From contig JACDEC010000027.1 in NCBI GenBank assembly GCA_013816645.1, forward strand, positions 1-14,175: DNA of 14,175 bases, given 5' to 3'. Position numbers and translations under genes: made by a program. Within the stretch, counting starts at the first letter, position 1. Every line of letters begins with the position of its first letter. Below, piece after piece: positions 1-6,810 of this stretch. This stretch comes from Planctomycetota bacterium. GTDB taxonomy: Bacteria > Planctomycetota > UBA11346. The notes below the pieces were generated by a model. It ran no database searches and was not told the origin of the DNA. It worked only from the letters and a program-made list of their open reading frames with translations.

Positions 1-411
1 GTGCTGGTCGCGTGCCGGGCGCATCCGCCGGCGCCCATCGCCAGGAGCCTCGCCGAAGCCGGCATCGGGCTGCTGCCCCTGGCCGATCCCCACGATCCGC
101 TCGAACTCGCCCATGCGCTGGGCGGGTACGGCTTCAACGAGGTGCTGGTCGAAGGCGGGGCCCACGTCCACGGCGCGTTCCTGCGCGCCGGCCTGTACGA
201 CCGTCTCGAGCTCTACCTGGCTCCGCGCACGGTGGGTGGCGGCATGGCGGTCGCCGCGGGTCTGGGCGTCTCGACCATGGCCGCGGGCGGCCGCTGGGCG
301 GAGGAGTCGCCCGCTCGCCGGCTCGGCGACACCTGGGCGCTCACGCTGGCGCGCCAGGATCCGGAGCCGGCCGGTAGTGACGCTCCGACGCAGCAGATTG
401 TTGCCCCCTAG
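1..411 (+). CDS. ribD: RibD C-terminal-type reductase domain protein, 3' part (5' end outside window)
   Basis: The frame is open from the first base, so this is the C-terminal 136 residues of a longer protein; the GTG at position 1 is probably an internal valine codon. The sequence matches the end of the RibD C-terminal, dihydrofolate-reductase-like fold: the segment EVLVEGGAHVHGAFL followed by LYDRLELYLAPRTVGGG has the family pattern of a substrate/NADPH-binding EGG loop, then the 'D-x-L-x-L-Y-L-A-P' strand and a glycine turn. In riboflavin synthesis this domain reduces the ribosyl group of the aminopyrimidine intermediate in the cytoplasm, using NADPH. Whether an N-terminal deaminase domain is attached cannot be seen, so it could be a stand-alone RibD_C reductase rather than bifunctional RibD. 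The next gene starts 30 bp downstream on the same strand. Confidence is good for the fold and moderate for the exact pathway. Confidence 0.8.
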   Translation: MLVACRAHPPAPIARSLAEAGIGLLPLADPHDPLELAHALGGYGFNEVLVEGGAHVHGAFLRAGLYDRLELYLAPRTVGGGMAVAAGLGVSTMAAGGRWAEESPARRLGDTWALTLARQDPEPAGSDAPTQQIVAP

Positions 412-441
412 GCACCAGCCAGCGCGCCTTAACCTGCAGCC

Positions 442-1458
442 ATGCTCGACTGGCTGCGGCTGATTCGCGCCACGGGACTGTTCACCATCCTCTCCAACAT
501 CATGGCGGCGACGGTCGCCGCGACCTACGCCGAGGGCAACCTCGATCCCAAGCTGATCGTGTCGCTGTTGCTGCAGGGCAACCGCATGAATCTGCTGTGG
601 GTGGCGCTCGCCAGCTGCCTGCTCTACGCCAGCGGCATGATCTGGAACGACATCGCCGACATCGAGCGCGACCGCGAGTTGCACCCGCGGCGGCCGCTAC
701 CCTCCGGACGCATCAGCCTGATCACCGCCTACGTGGTCGCGGCGATCCTCGCCGTGGCTTCGCTGCTGGTCGCATCGCTGGTCGGCAGTTACGGTTTTTA
801 CGGCGCGGGCATCGTGTTGAGCCTCGCCCTGCTCTACGATTTCGCCGGCAAGCACGTGCCGTACCTCGGCAGCCTGAACATGGCCCTGGTGCGCTTCGCG
901 CACGCGCTCTTCGCGCTGCTCGCGCTCGGCGATCTCGCCTATTTCAAGATGGGCGTGCTCGCGGTGGTCGGTCTGTTCGGCGCGGACGTCGCCCAGGACA
1001 TCCCGCTCTCGGCGGCGGCCTACCCGCTGATCCTCGGCGGCTACGTGCTCGGGGTGACCCTGATCTCGGAACTCGAGAGCCGTCGCGGCCACCGCTGGGA
1101 ACTCGCCTTCGGCGGCGCCATCCTCTTCGCCGCGGTCATCGCCGCGAGCGTCCGCCTGGTCACCGCGCACTGGATCGGCTCGCTCCAGCAGATGGAGAGC
1201 TACCTGCTGGTCGTCGCCGGCCTGTTCCTCGGCCTGGGCATCCTCGGACTCCTGCTCTACCGGGTGCTGCGGCCGTGGATCGACGCGGTGCGCACGGGAC
1301 GCAAGGCGCTGGTCGGTCCGGTGGTGGGCGCAGCGTTGTCGGGTCTGGTCCTGCTCGACGCCCTGGTGGCGACCGCGTTCCACCCGCTCGCCGGATTGGC
1401 GATCCTGGCGTTGTATCCGGTGTTCCGGCTGACGGGTCGGCTCATCCGCATGGATTGA
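442..1458 (+). CDS. UbiA-family prenyltransferase, EboC-like membrane protein
   Basis: This 338-residue, very hydrophobic protein has about eight or nine predicted membrane helices, which fits the UbiA superfamily of integral-membrane prenyltransferases. The first Asp-rich motif is clear: NDIADIERD at residues 69-77, followed by HPRRPLPSGR at 81-90. In the family this motif binds the Mg2+-pyrophosphate of the prenyl donor. The second motif is not the usual DxxxD but YDFAGKH at 132-138, followed by LGSLNMALVR at 142-151. This resembles the 'YD-x3-KH ... GPLNMG-x-CR' pattern I associate with EboC-type proteins of the ebo clusters, which transport or assemble small molecules. No other ebo gene is visible here, so the substrate is unknown. 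The ATG at 442 lies 30 bp after the preceding gene and has no evident Shine-Dalgarno site. The stop codon lies inside an inverted repeat. The superfamily call is firm; the EboC resemblance is from memory of motif patterns. Confidence 0.85.
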   Translation: MLDWLRLIRATGLFTILSNIMAATVAATYAEGNLDPKLIVSLLLQGNRMNLLWVALASCLLYASGMIWNDIADIERDRELHPRRPLPSGRISLITAYVVAAILAVASLLVASLVGSYGFYGAGIVLSLALLYDFAGKHVPYLGSLNMALVRFAHALFALLALGDLAYFKMGVLAVVGLFGADVAQDIPLSAAAYPLILGGYVLGVTLISELESRRGHRWELAFGGAILFAAVIAASVRLVTAHWIGSLQQMESYLLVVAGLFLGLGILGLLLYRVLRPWIDAVRTGRKALVGPVVGAALSGLVLLDALVATAFHPLAGLAILALYPVFRLTGRLIRMD

Positions 1459-1477
1459 TGAGCCATGGGCGACCCGT
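1432..1477. terminator. Long imperfect hairpin between convergent genes, candidate bidirectional terminator
   Basis: ACGGGTCG (1432-1439) pairs with CGACCCGT (1470-1477), and directly inside it GCTCATC (1440-1446) pairs with GATGAGC (1457-1463). The apical loop is 10 nt and there is a 6-nt bulge (1464-1469) on one side only. The structure spans the stop codon of the UbiA-family gene (1456-1458) and lies just beyond the stop of the minus-strand gene ending at 1496, so transcripts from both sides run into it. No clear T-run follows in either direction. It is therefore not a textbook intrinsic terminator, and may instead act with Rho or as a 3'-end stabiliser. Confidence 0.5.
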
Positions 1478-1495
1478 GGCAGTGGCCAGAGCCGT

Positions 1496-2923
1496 TTATG
1501 CTTTGGCCGCGCTGCGCAGCGCGGATTGCGAGCTGGCCCACAAGCGGATGCCTTCGATCAGCAGATCGCGCATGTCCAGGCCCGGGTCGCCGAGCGCGCC
1601 CTGGGTGCAGCGTTGGGCGATGGTGGAGCGCTTGGACCCGACCAGGTCGTCGAGCAGGGTGCCGAGCGAGGCGTTGCCGAGGCCGATCACCGATTGCGGC
1701 GACAGTTTGCTGAGCAGGCGCTGGCAGTCCGCGCTGCCTTGCGGGCCGAGGGCCAGGGCGTCGCCCTGCGGAGGCGCGAGGATGACCAGCGCGGGTTGGC
1801 GGCGCAGCGATGGCAGCAATGCGATGGGAGCGCGGGCGTCGATCAGCACGCAGTCGATCTGACGCTGATTGCGCACATTGAACGACCAGGCCAAGGTCTT
1901 GGCGTGCGCGGACATGCCGGACAGGACTTCGCTCTCGGCCATCGGCGTGGCCAGGGCGAGCAGCGAGGCGACGCCTGCTGCGGGCTCGGCGACCAACAGG
2001 ATGTGCAGGCGGTCACCGCAGTGGTTATCGCAGGTCCATTCGGTGAGCTCGTCGGCGGAGAGGTAGCGAAGCTCGCCAAGCATGAAGGGATCGGCGAGCC
2101 CTTCGGCGAAGGCCTCGGCCAGTTCCGGCGCGGGAGGCGGTGCCGGGGGCAACAGGGTCTGGAAGGCGCCGCTCACGGCGCGCACTCCGCCGGAATCGAA
2201 CTGGTCACCGTCGCTATCCAAACGCCGCGCAGCTTCCATGAGCAGGCCTGCGCAACTGGCTTCGATGGTGCGCACGCCAGCGTCCGCCGCTTCGCCGCCC
2301 GGCGAGAACTCGAACTGCCCCTGCTTCTGGCCCATGACCAGGAAGAAGGCTTCCTCGCCCTCGATGTTGCCGCAGGTCGCGTGGATGATGCGGCCGGCGC
2401 GGAAGACCATGCGCGCCGCGTAGCGGGTGGTCAGAACCGAGAGCACCCCGGAATGCTTGCCCTGATCGAGAATCGAGACCACGTCGGGAAAGGCCAGGCC
2501 GGAGAAGTCGCCGGCGAGCTGGTAGCGCCGTTCGCGAAATGCGGTCAGCAACCGGCGGCGTTTGCGGATCAACGCGTCGAGGCGGGCCTTGAGTTCGGCG
2601 GGGTCGGTCGGCTTGGAGATGCAATCGTCCACGCCGATCTGGTAGGCGGTGACCTTGCCGGGGATGCCCGACGCGCCCATCAGCAGGACGAAAGGGATGT
2701 CGCGGAAGCGACTCTCCTGATCGAGGCGCTGACGGAACTGCAGGCAGTCCATGTCGGGCAGTTCGGCGTCGGCGACGATCGCGTCGACCATGCTGAGCTG
2801 GAGGATGTCGAACGCGCCCGCGACGTTCATCGCGACCTCGACCTTGAAGGCGCGGCCGAGCGCGCCCTCGAGGGCTTGGCAGCGCGCCCGGTCGGCGTCG
2901 ACGATCAGGACCGTGGGATTCAT
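1496..2923 (-). CDS. Receiver-PATAN (DUF4388) response regulator with a degenerate GTPase-like C-terminus
   Basis: This 475-residue protein is read from ATG 2923. That start overlaps the upstream stop by one base (TGATG), implying translational coupling, and places the first receiver strand right after it (MNPTVLIVDADRARC). Residues 4-123 form a receiver domain: Asp52 in VADAELPD is the likely phosphorylation site and Lys104 (SKP) is kept. However, the acidic pair reads D-A-D (9-11), and the usual Thr/Ser after strand 4 is Met (LLMGAS). Residues about 135-235 match a PATAN/DUF4388 domain (QLAGDFSGLAFPDVVSILDQ, then GVLSV and FRAGRIIHA), known from PatA-type regulators and involved in protein-protein signalling. 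After a Pro/Ala linker, residues 305-430 look like a Ras/MglA-type fold: LHILLVAEPAAGVASLL sits where a P-loop would be, DARAP where DxxG would be, and VIGLGN where NKxD would be, but the nucleotide-binding residues are lost. No DNA-binding domain is present. Confidence 0.8.
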   Translation of the reverse strand: MNPTVLIVDADRARCQALEGALGRAFKVEVAMNVAGAFDILQLSMVDAIVADAELPDMDCLQFRQRLDQESRFRDIPFVLLMGASGIPGKVTAYQIGVDDCISKPTDPAELKARLDALIRKRRRLLTAFRERRYQLAGDFSGLAFPDVVSILDQGKHSGVLSVLTTRYAARMVFRAGRIIHATCGNIEGEEAFFLVMGQKQGQFEFSPGGEAADAGVRTIEASCAGLLMEAARRLDSDGDQFDSGGVRAVSGAFQTLLPPAPPPAPELAEAFAEGLADPFMLGELRYLSADELTEWTCDNHCGDRLHILLVAEPAAGVASLLALATPMAESEVLSGMSAHAKTLAWSFNVRNQRQIDCVLIDARAPIALLPSLRRQPALVILAPPQGDALALGPQGSADCQRLLSKLSPQSVIGLGNASLGTLLDDLVGSKRSTIAQRCTQGALGDPGLDMRDLLIEGIRLWASSQSALRSAAKA

Positions 2924-3906
2924 CAGGCCACCAGGCTTCCGGCACCGACCCACTTGTGCAGCAGGTGGGCGAAGGTCTCCTGGTTGAAGGGTTTGGTGAT
3001 GTAGTCGTTGGCGCCGTGCATCACCGCCTGCTCGCGGTAGTTCTCGCCCGAACGGCTGGTCACCACCACGACCGGCACCGCGGCGCAGGTCGGCATCTGC
3101 CGGAGCCGTTCGATCAGTTCATAGCCAGTCATGCGTGGCATCTCCAGGTCGGTGAGCACCAGGTCGAAGCTGCGTGCGCCCAGCTGCGCCAAGCCATCCT
3201 CGCCATGGATCGCGATGCTGACCTCGGCGCCGAGGGCGCGCAGGAACTTCTCGGCGGCCTTGCGCACCATAAGCGAATCGTCCACGAACAGCACGCGAAC
3301 CGCGCGCGCCGCGGTTGGCGGCGCTCCGGCCGCGGTCACCACCGAAACAACGGCGGTGGGAACCGACAGGTGGAAGGTGGTGTCGCGACCGAGGCGTTCC
3401 TCGATTCGCACGGTGGGCCGCTGGGCTTTCCAGGCCGCGATCTGGTCATCCGACAGGGGATGGCCGGCGAGATCGGCGGACAGCGAACGCAGCAACGCAG
3501 CGCTGTCGACACCGGCGAGCGCGCAACGCGCCGATCCCAGGCCTCCTCCATCGTCGCCGATGCTGAAACCGAGGTGCCCTGCATCATGGCGCGCGTCGAG
3601 CACGATGGTGCCGTGCTCCGGCTTGCCCACCCGTTGACGCTCGGGTGCTTGCTCCAACCGGCGTTCGATGATGTGTCGGACCAGCGTCAGCAGCGGCGGG
3701 TAGAGCGCATCCACGAGCCCGCGCGAACAGGCGAGTTCCTCGCCATTGCTGTCGACCTGGACCTGCCGTCCGCTGGCCGATGCCGCGGCCCTGGCTTTGA
3801 GTCGCAAGGGCACGAAGAGATTAGCAATGGCCACCCGAGCGGTCGCCGAGGTCGACTCTGGAGTTACAACTGGAGTTACCATTGGGCCGTCGGCGCGGGA
3901 GATCAT
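2923..3906 (-). CDS. Degenerate CheA-like ATPase domain fused to a C-terminal receiver
   Basis: From ATG 3906 the product has 327 residues. Residues about 60-185 align by eye with the CheA catalytic domain. LLTLVRHIIERRLE (72-85) lies where CheA has 'LLHMIRNAVDHGLE', GKPEHGTIVLDA (94-105) fits, GDDGGGL (117-123) is a G1-like box, and LGRDTTFHLSVP (172-183) corresponds to the end of the fold. The N-box Asn is His78, and the second glycine box (GRGVGMD in CheA) is missing, so ATP hydrolysis is unlikely. Residues 203-325 are an intact receiver: Asp209/Asp210, phospho-acceptor Asp253 (VLTDLEMP), Thr283 and Lys305 (ITKPF). It could be a phosphate sink or scaffold for the cluster's CheA. The start is uncertain: ATG 3918 and ATG 3882 are alternatives and none has a clear Shine-Dalgarno site. 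Codons upstream of 3918 lose the GC-rich third-position bias, so the longer reading to 4026 is unlikely. The next gene overlaps its stop by one base. Confidence 0.75.
   Translation of the reverse strand: MISRADGPMVTPVVTPESTSATARVAIANLFVPLRLKARAAASASGRQVQVDSNGEELACSRGLVDALYPPLLTLVRHIIERRLEQAPERQRVGKPEHGTIVLDARHDAGHLGFSIGDDGGGLGSARCALAGVDSAALLRSLSADLAGHPLSDDQIAAWKAQRPTVRIEERLGRDTTFHLSVPTAVVSVVTAAGAPPTAARAVRVLFVDDSLMVRKAAEKFLRALGAEVSIAIHGEDGLAQLGARSFDLVLTDLEMPRMTGYELIERLRQMPTCAAVPVVVVTSRSGENYREQAVMHGANDYITKPFNQETFAHLLHKWVGAGSLVA
3858..3879. repeat. Pair of 10-bp direct repeats at 12-bp spacing
   Basis: CTGGAGTTAC occurs at 3858-3867 and again at 3870-3879. On the minus strand this codes two copies of a Val-Thr-Pro segment near the N-terminus of the pseudo-CheA/receiver protein. 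The A/T-ending codons here are unlike the GC-rich codon use of the rest of the gene. It could be a small slippage duplication, or a binding site close to the divergent promoter region. Confidence 0.4.
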
Positions 3907-4131
3907 CGGCAGCAGCATACCATGGAATGCGGCGATGGACAAATACCCCCGGCCGACCCTGCGGAAACCAGCGAGTGTCGATCCATGTATAGAGGCGCAG
4001 CATAGTCCTTTAATAGCTAAGGCCATCGCAGGATGGCTACATTGACTTCGCTTCGTTCATGAGGCACTTCCAGATGATGAATGGCGAACTCTGGCCGTGC
4101 GCCCTGGTATGGCATTACCGTCTGGTCAGCG
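3907..4131. promoter_or_regulatory. Divergent intergenic region between the pseudo-CheA/receiver gene and cheA
   Basis: About 225 bp separate the two divergent starts. The stretch from about 3925 to 4080 is visibly richer in A and T than the coding sequence on either side, as expected for a promoter region driving both units. For the minus strand, a weak sigma70-like pair can be drawn: TTAAAG (4013-4008), a 16-nt spacer, then TATACA (3991-3986). For the plus strand, TTGACT (4042-4047) resembles a -35 box but has no good -10 box 16-18 nt downstream. No sigma28 (FliA-type) or sigma54 consensus was recognised. The location is well supported; the individual boxes are weak. Confidence 0.45.
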
Positions 4132-6273
4132 ATGAACGATAACGACGAACTCTTCAAATTGTTCCTGGCCGAAGCGCGCGATCACCTCGAGCACGCCGAG
4201 GAGAGCTTGTTGGCGCTGGGCAAGTCGCCCGACGACGTCGAAGCCGTCCAGGCGTGCTTCCGCGCCCTGCATTCGATCAAGGGTTGCGCGGGTTTCTTCG
4301 ATCTGATCCGGTTGCAGGACCTTTCGCACGCCTGCGAGCACCTGCTCGATCGCATCCGCACCCAGGAGTTGTCCGTCACCGACCAACGCATCGATGCCCT
4401 GCTGCAGATGGTGTCGCACCTCGGCCAGGTGGTGGAAGGCATCGAATGCGGTCGAGCGGACCAGCCGGGGATCGAGGCCGATGCCGCGCACCTCGAGCGC
4501 TTGGTCGAGGTGGGGACGAACGTCGCGCCCGCGGTCGCCACGTCACCGATGCCCGCAGCTCCCGTGGACACCGTGATCACGGTTCCCCCCGACCGTGCAT
4601 TGCTCGACGATTTCCTGGCCGAGGCGCGCGAGTTGATGGGAAGAGTCGAGGAGCTCCTGCTGTCTTCGCCCGCGAATCCCGAGCAGATCCGAGCGGTGAT
4701 GCGCTGCTTCCACACCCTCAAGGGTATCTCTGCCTACGTCGGGTTCCCGCTGATCGAAAAGCGCGCCCACGCCATCGAGGACAGCCTCAGCGACAAGTCG
4801 GGCACGATCACCGCGCTCAGCGACGAGCAACGCCGCGCATTGCTGGCTGCCGCCGACGAGTTGCGCGCCATGGCGAGCCGCGCCTGCCTCGGTCCGGCCC
4901 ATGGTGAGCCTGGGCGCGTCCCGCCCGGTGATAGCCAGATGCGCATCGGCGACCTGCTGGTCAGCCAAGGGATGACCCGGGAGGAGGTCGAGGCGGCAGC
5001 GGCTTCGCTCAAGCCGGGCGAACGCCTGGGCGACAAGCTGGTGGCCGAGGGCCGCATCCCGCGCGAGACGGTGGAGACCGCCGCGGTCCAGCAGGCGCTG
5101 ATCAAGAACGCCTCCGATGGTTTTTCGCGCGTCGCCACCGCCAAGCTCGAGGACCTGGTCAACCTGGTCGGCGAACTGCTGATCTCCCAGGCGATGGTCG
5201 CCCAGGACCCGGACCTGCAGCCGGGCTCGCGGCTGCAATTGGCGGTCAATCGCCAGTCGCGGACCTTGCGCTCGCTGCAGGTGCTGGCGCTCAACCTGCG
5301 CATGGTGCCGCTCAAGAGCACCTTCAAGAAGATGTCGCGCGCGGTCCACGACATCGCCCACAAGCTCGACAAGGCGGTCGACCTCAAGTTGGCGGGCGAG
5401 GACACCGAGATCGACCGTACCATCGCCGAGAGCCTCGCCGATCCACTGCTGCACATGATCCGCAACGCCGTCGACCACGGTCTCGAGACGGCATCCGAGC
5501 GCGCGCTCGCCGGCAAGACTCCGCGCGGCACCATCGAGCTCAGCGCCACCCAATCAGGCGACCACGTCATCATCGTCATGAGCGACGATGGACGCGGCAT
5601 GGATCCGGTCAGATTGCGCCGCAGGGCCGTCGAGCGCGGGTTGATCGCCGCCGAGGGTTCGCTCAGCCAGCAGGAGATCTACCACCTCATCTTCATCCCG
5701 GGCTTCTCGACCGCCGATTCCGTCACCGATATCAGCGGTCGCGGCGTGGGCATGGACGTGGTCCGGCGCAACGTGCAGAGCCTCAAGGGCTCGATCGACA
5801 TCGCCAGCGTCCTCGGCCAAGGCACCACCTTCACCCTGCGCCTACCGCTGACCACCGCGATCCTCGACGTCATGCTGCTGCGCGTCGGTAGCGAACGCTT
5901 CCTGGTGCCGATCGCCTCGGTGATCGAGGCCAGCCGCCTGGAATCCGGCGAGATCAAGACCATCCTCGGGACCGGCCGGATGGTGGAGAGCCGCGGCCAG
6001 ATGCTGCCGGTGGTGCGCCTCGCCACGCTCTTCGACCTCACGGATGCTCCGCCCGGCGAGACCGGCATCCTGGTGGTGGTCGAGCACTTCCAGGGCCGCT
6101 TCGCCCTGCAGGTCGATGACATCGTCGGTCAACAGCAGGTGGTGATCAAGCCGCTCGCCGAACATCTGCCGCACCATCCGGGACTCGCTGGATCCGCGAT
6201 CCTGGCTGATGGCCGGGTCGGACTGATCCTGGATCCCAATCGTCTCCTCGAAGCTGCCGGGAACATCGCATGA
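4132..6273 (+). CDS. cheA: Chemotaxis histidine kinase CheA with two Hpt domains
   Basis: This 713-residue kinase autophosphorylates on histidine in response to the MCP-CheW array and passes the phosphate to CheY and CheB. Start ATG 4132 was chosen because the first Hpt helix (MNDNDELFKLFLAEARDHL) begins there; an in-frame ATG at 4081 would add 17 residues unlike the family. Hpt1 has His47 (ALHSIKG) and Hpt2 has His194 (CFHTLKG). Residues 270-326 hold two copies of an 'I/L-G-D-x-L-V ... G' motif, as in the linkers of some deltaproteobacterial CheAs. The dimerisation helices (about 333-405) contain LEDLVNLVGELLISQ. The ATPase domain has the N-box HMIRNAVDHG (441-450), G1 SDDGRGMD (484-491) and G2 SGRGVGMDVV (535-544), all intact. 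The C-terminal CheW-like domain (about 578-710) docks CheW. There is no P2 domain of the usual type and no receiver domain. The stop overlaps the cheW start by four bases (ATGA). Confidence 0.96.
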   Translation: MNDNDELFKLFLAEARDHLEHAEESLLALGKSPDDVEAVQACFRALHSIKGCAGFFDLIRLQDLSHACEHLLDRIRTQELSVTDQRIDALLQMVSHLGQVVEGIECGRADQPGIEADAAHLERLVEVGTNVAPAVATSPMPAAPVDTVITVPPDRALLDDFLAEARELMGRVEELLLSSPANPEQIRAVMRCFHTLKGISAYVGFPLIEKRAHAIEDSLSDKSGTITALSDEQRRALLAAADELRAMASRACLGPAHGEPGRVPPGDSQMRIGDLLVSQGMTREEVEAAAASLKPGERLGDKLVAEGRIPRETVETAAVQQALIKNASDGFSRVATAKLEDLVNLVGELLISQAMVAQDPDLQPGSRLQLAVNRQSRTLRSLQVLALNLRMVPLKSTFKKMSRAVHDIAHKLDKAVDLKLAGEDTEIDRTIAESLADPLLHMIRNAVDHGLETASERALAGKTPRGTIELSATQSGDHVIIVMSDDGRGMDPVRLRRRAVERGLIAAEGSLSQQEIYHLIFIPGFSTADSVTDISGRGVGMDVVRRNVQSLKGSIDIASVLGQGTTFTLRLPLTTAILDVMLLRVGSERFLVPIASVIEASRLESGEIKTILGTGRMVESRGQMLPVVRLATLFDLTDAPPGETGILVVVEHFQGRFALQVDDIVGQQQVVIKPLAEHLPHHPGLAGSAILADGRVGLILDPNRLLEAAGNIA

Positions 6274-6773
6274 ACAGCGCCGCATCCGCCACGCCGACGG
6301 CCAAGGATGGCTCCGGCTCCGGCACCTACCTCACCTTCCAGGTCGGGAGCGAGGAGTACGGAGTCGAGATCCTCAAGGTCCGCGAGATCATCGGCATGCT
6401 GCCGATGACGCCGGTGCCGGGCAGCCCGAGCGCGGTGCTGGGCGTCATCAACCTGCGCGGCAAGGTCATCCCGGTGCTCTCGATGCGCCAGCGCTTCGGG
6501 CTGCCGCCGATCGCGGCGAATCCATTGAACGTGATCATCATCGTCGAGGCGGATGGTCAGCCCACGGGATTGGCGGTCGATCTGGTGCGCGAGGTCGCGA
6601 GCTTCGACGATGCCCATACCGAGCCGCCGCCGACCTACGGCCTCGAGGTCAATGCCGGTTTCGTCAAGGCCTTGGGCAAGAGCCAGGGACGCATCCTGAT
6701 CCTGCTCGATATCGCGCGGGTCCTGGCCCTGGCCAACATCCCGGCCGAGATCGCCAAGGGCTCGACCCCATGA
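6270..6773 (+). CDS. cheW: Chemotaxis coupling protein CheW
   Basis: This 167-residue cytoplasmic adaptor consists of a single CheW (SH3-like double barrel) domain that links CheA to the receptor tips. Diagnostic segments are YLTFQVGSEEYGVEILKVRE (20-39), the loop PVPGSPSAVLGVINLRGKVI and LSMRQRFGL, which are near-textbook for the family. The first 18 residues are a Ser/Ala/Gly-rich extension of no evident function. Length is typical. The start ATG overlaps the cheA stop as ATGA, so the two are probably translated in a coupled way in roughly matched amounts. No missing motif was seen. Confidence 0.96.
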   Translation: MNSAASATPTAKDGSGSGTYLTFQVGSEEYGVEILKVREIIGMLPMTPVPGSPSAVLGVINLRGKVIPVLSMRQRFGLPPIAANPLNVIIIVEADGQPTGLAVDLVREVASFDDAHTEPPPTYGLEVNAGFVKALGKSQGRILILLDIARVLALANIPAEIAKGSTP

Positions 6774-6810
6774 CCGGCGCGGTCGATGCGCGCAGCAGCG
6801 GATTCGCACA

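Noticed and set aside
597..1862. Open frame overlapping the UbiA-family gene and running past its end
   Set aside because: The product is Arg/Pro-rich with no domain pattern, and it overlaps a well-supported membrane protein in another frame.
1526..3004. Long open frame on the plus strand opposite the PATAN response regulator
   Set aside because: The translation is rich in Arg, Gly, Ala and Gln without any recognisable domain, and the minus strand carries clear receiver and PATAN domains. Long antisense frames are expected in GC-rich coding DNA.
4007..4022. CCTT-N8-AAGG inverted repeat in the divergent region, considered as an operator
   Set aside because: The arms are only four bases with mismatches inside, within chance expectation for an AT-richer stretch.
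3907..4026. 40-residue N-terminal extension of the pseudo-CheA protein starting at 4026
   Set aside because: Codons upstream of 3918 lack the GC-rich third position seen throughout the gene, and the encoded residues match no part of the CheA fold.
4543..5553. 336-residue antisense frame under cheA
   Set aside because: No motif is recognised and cheA is unambiguous on the other strand.
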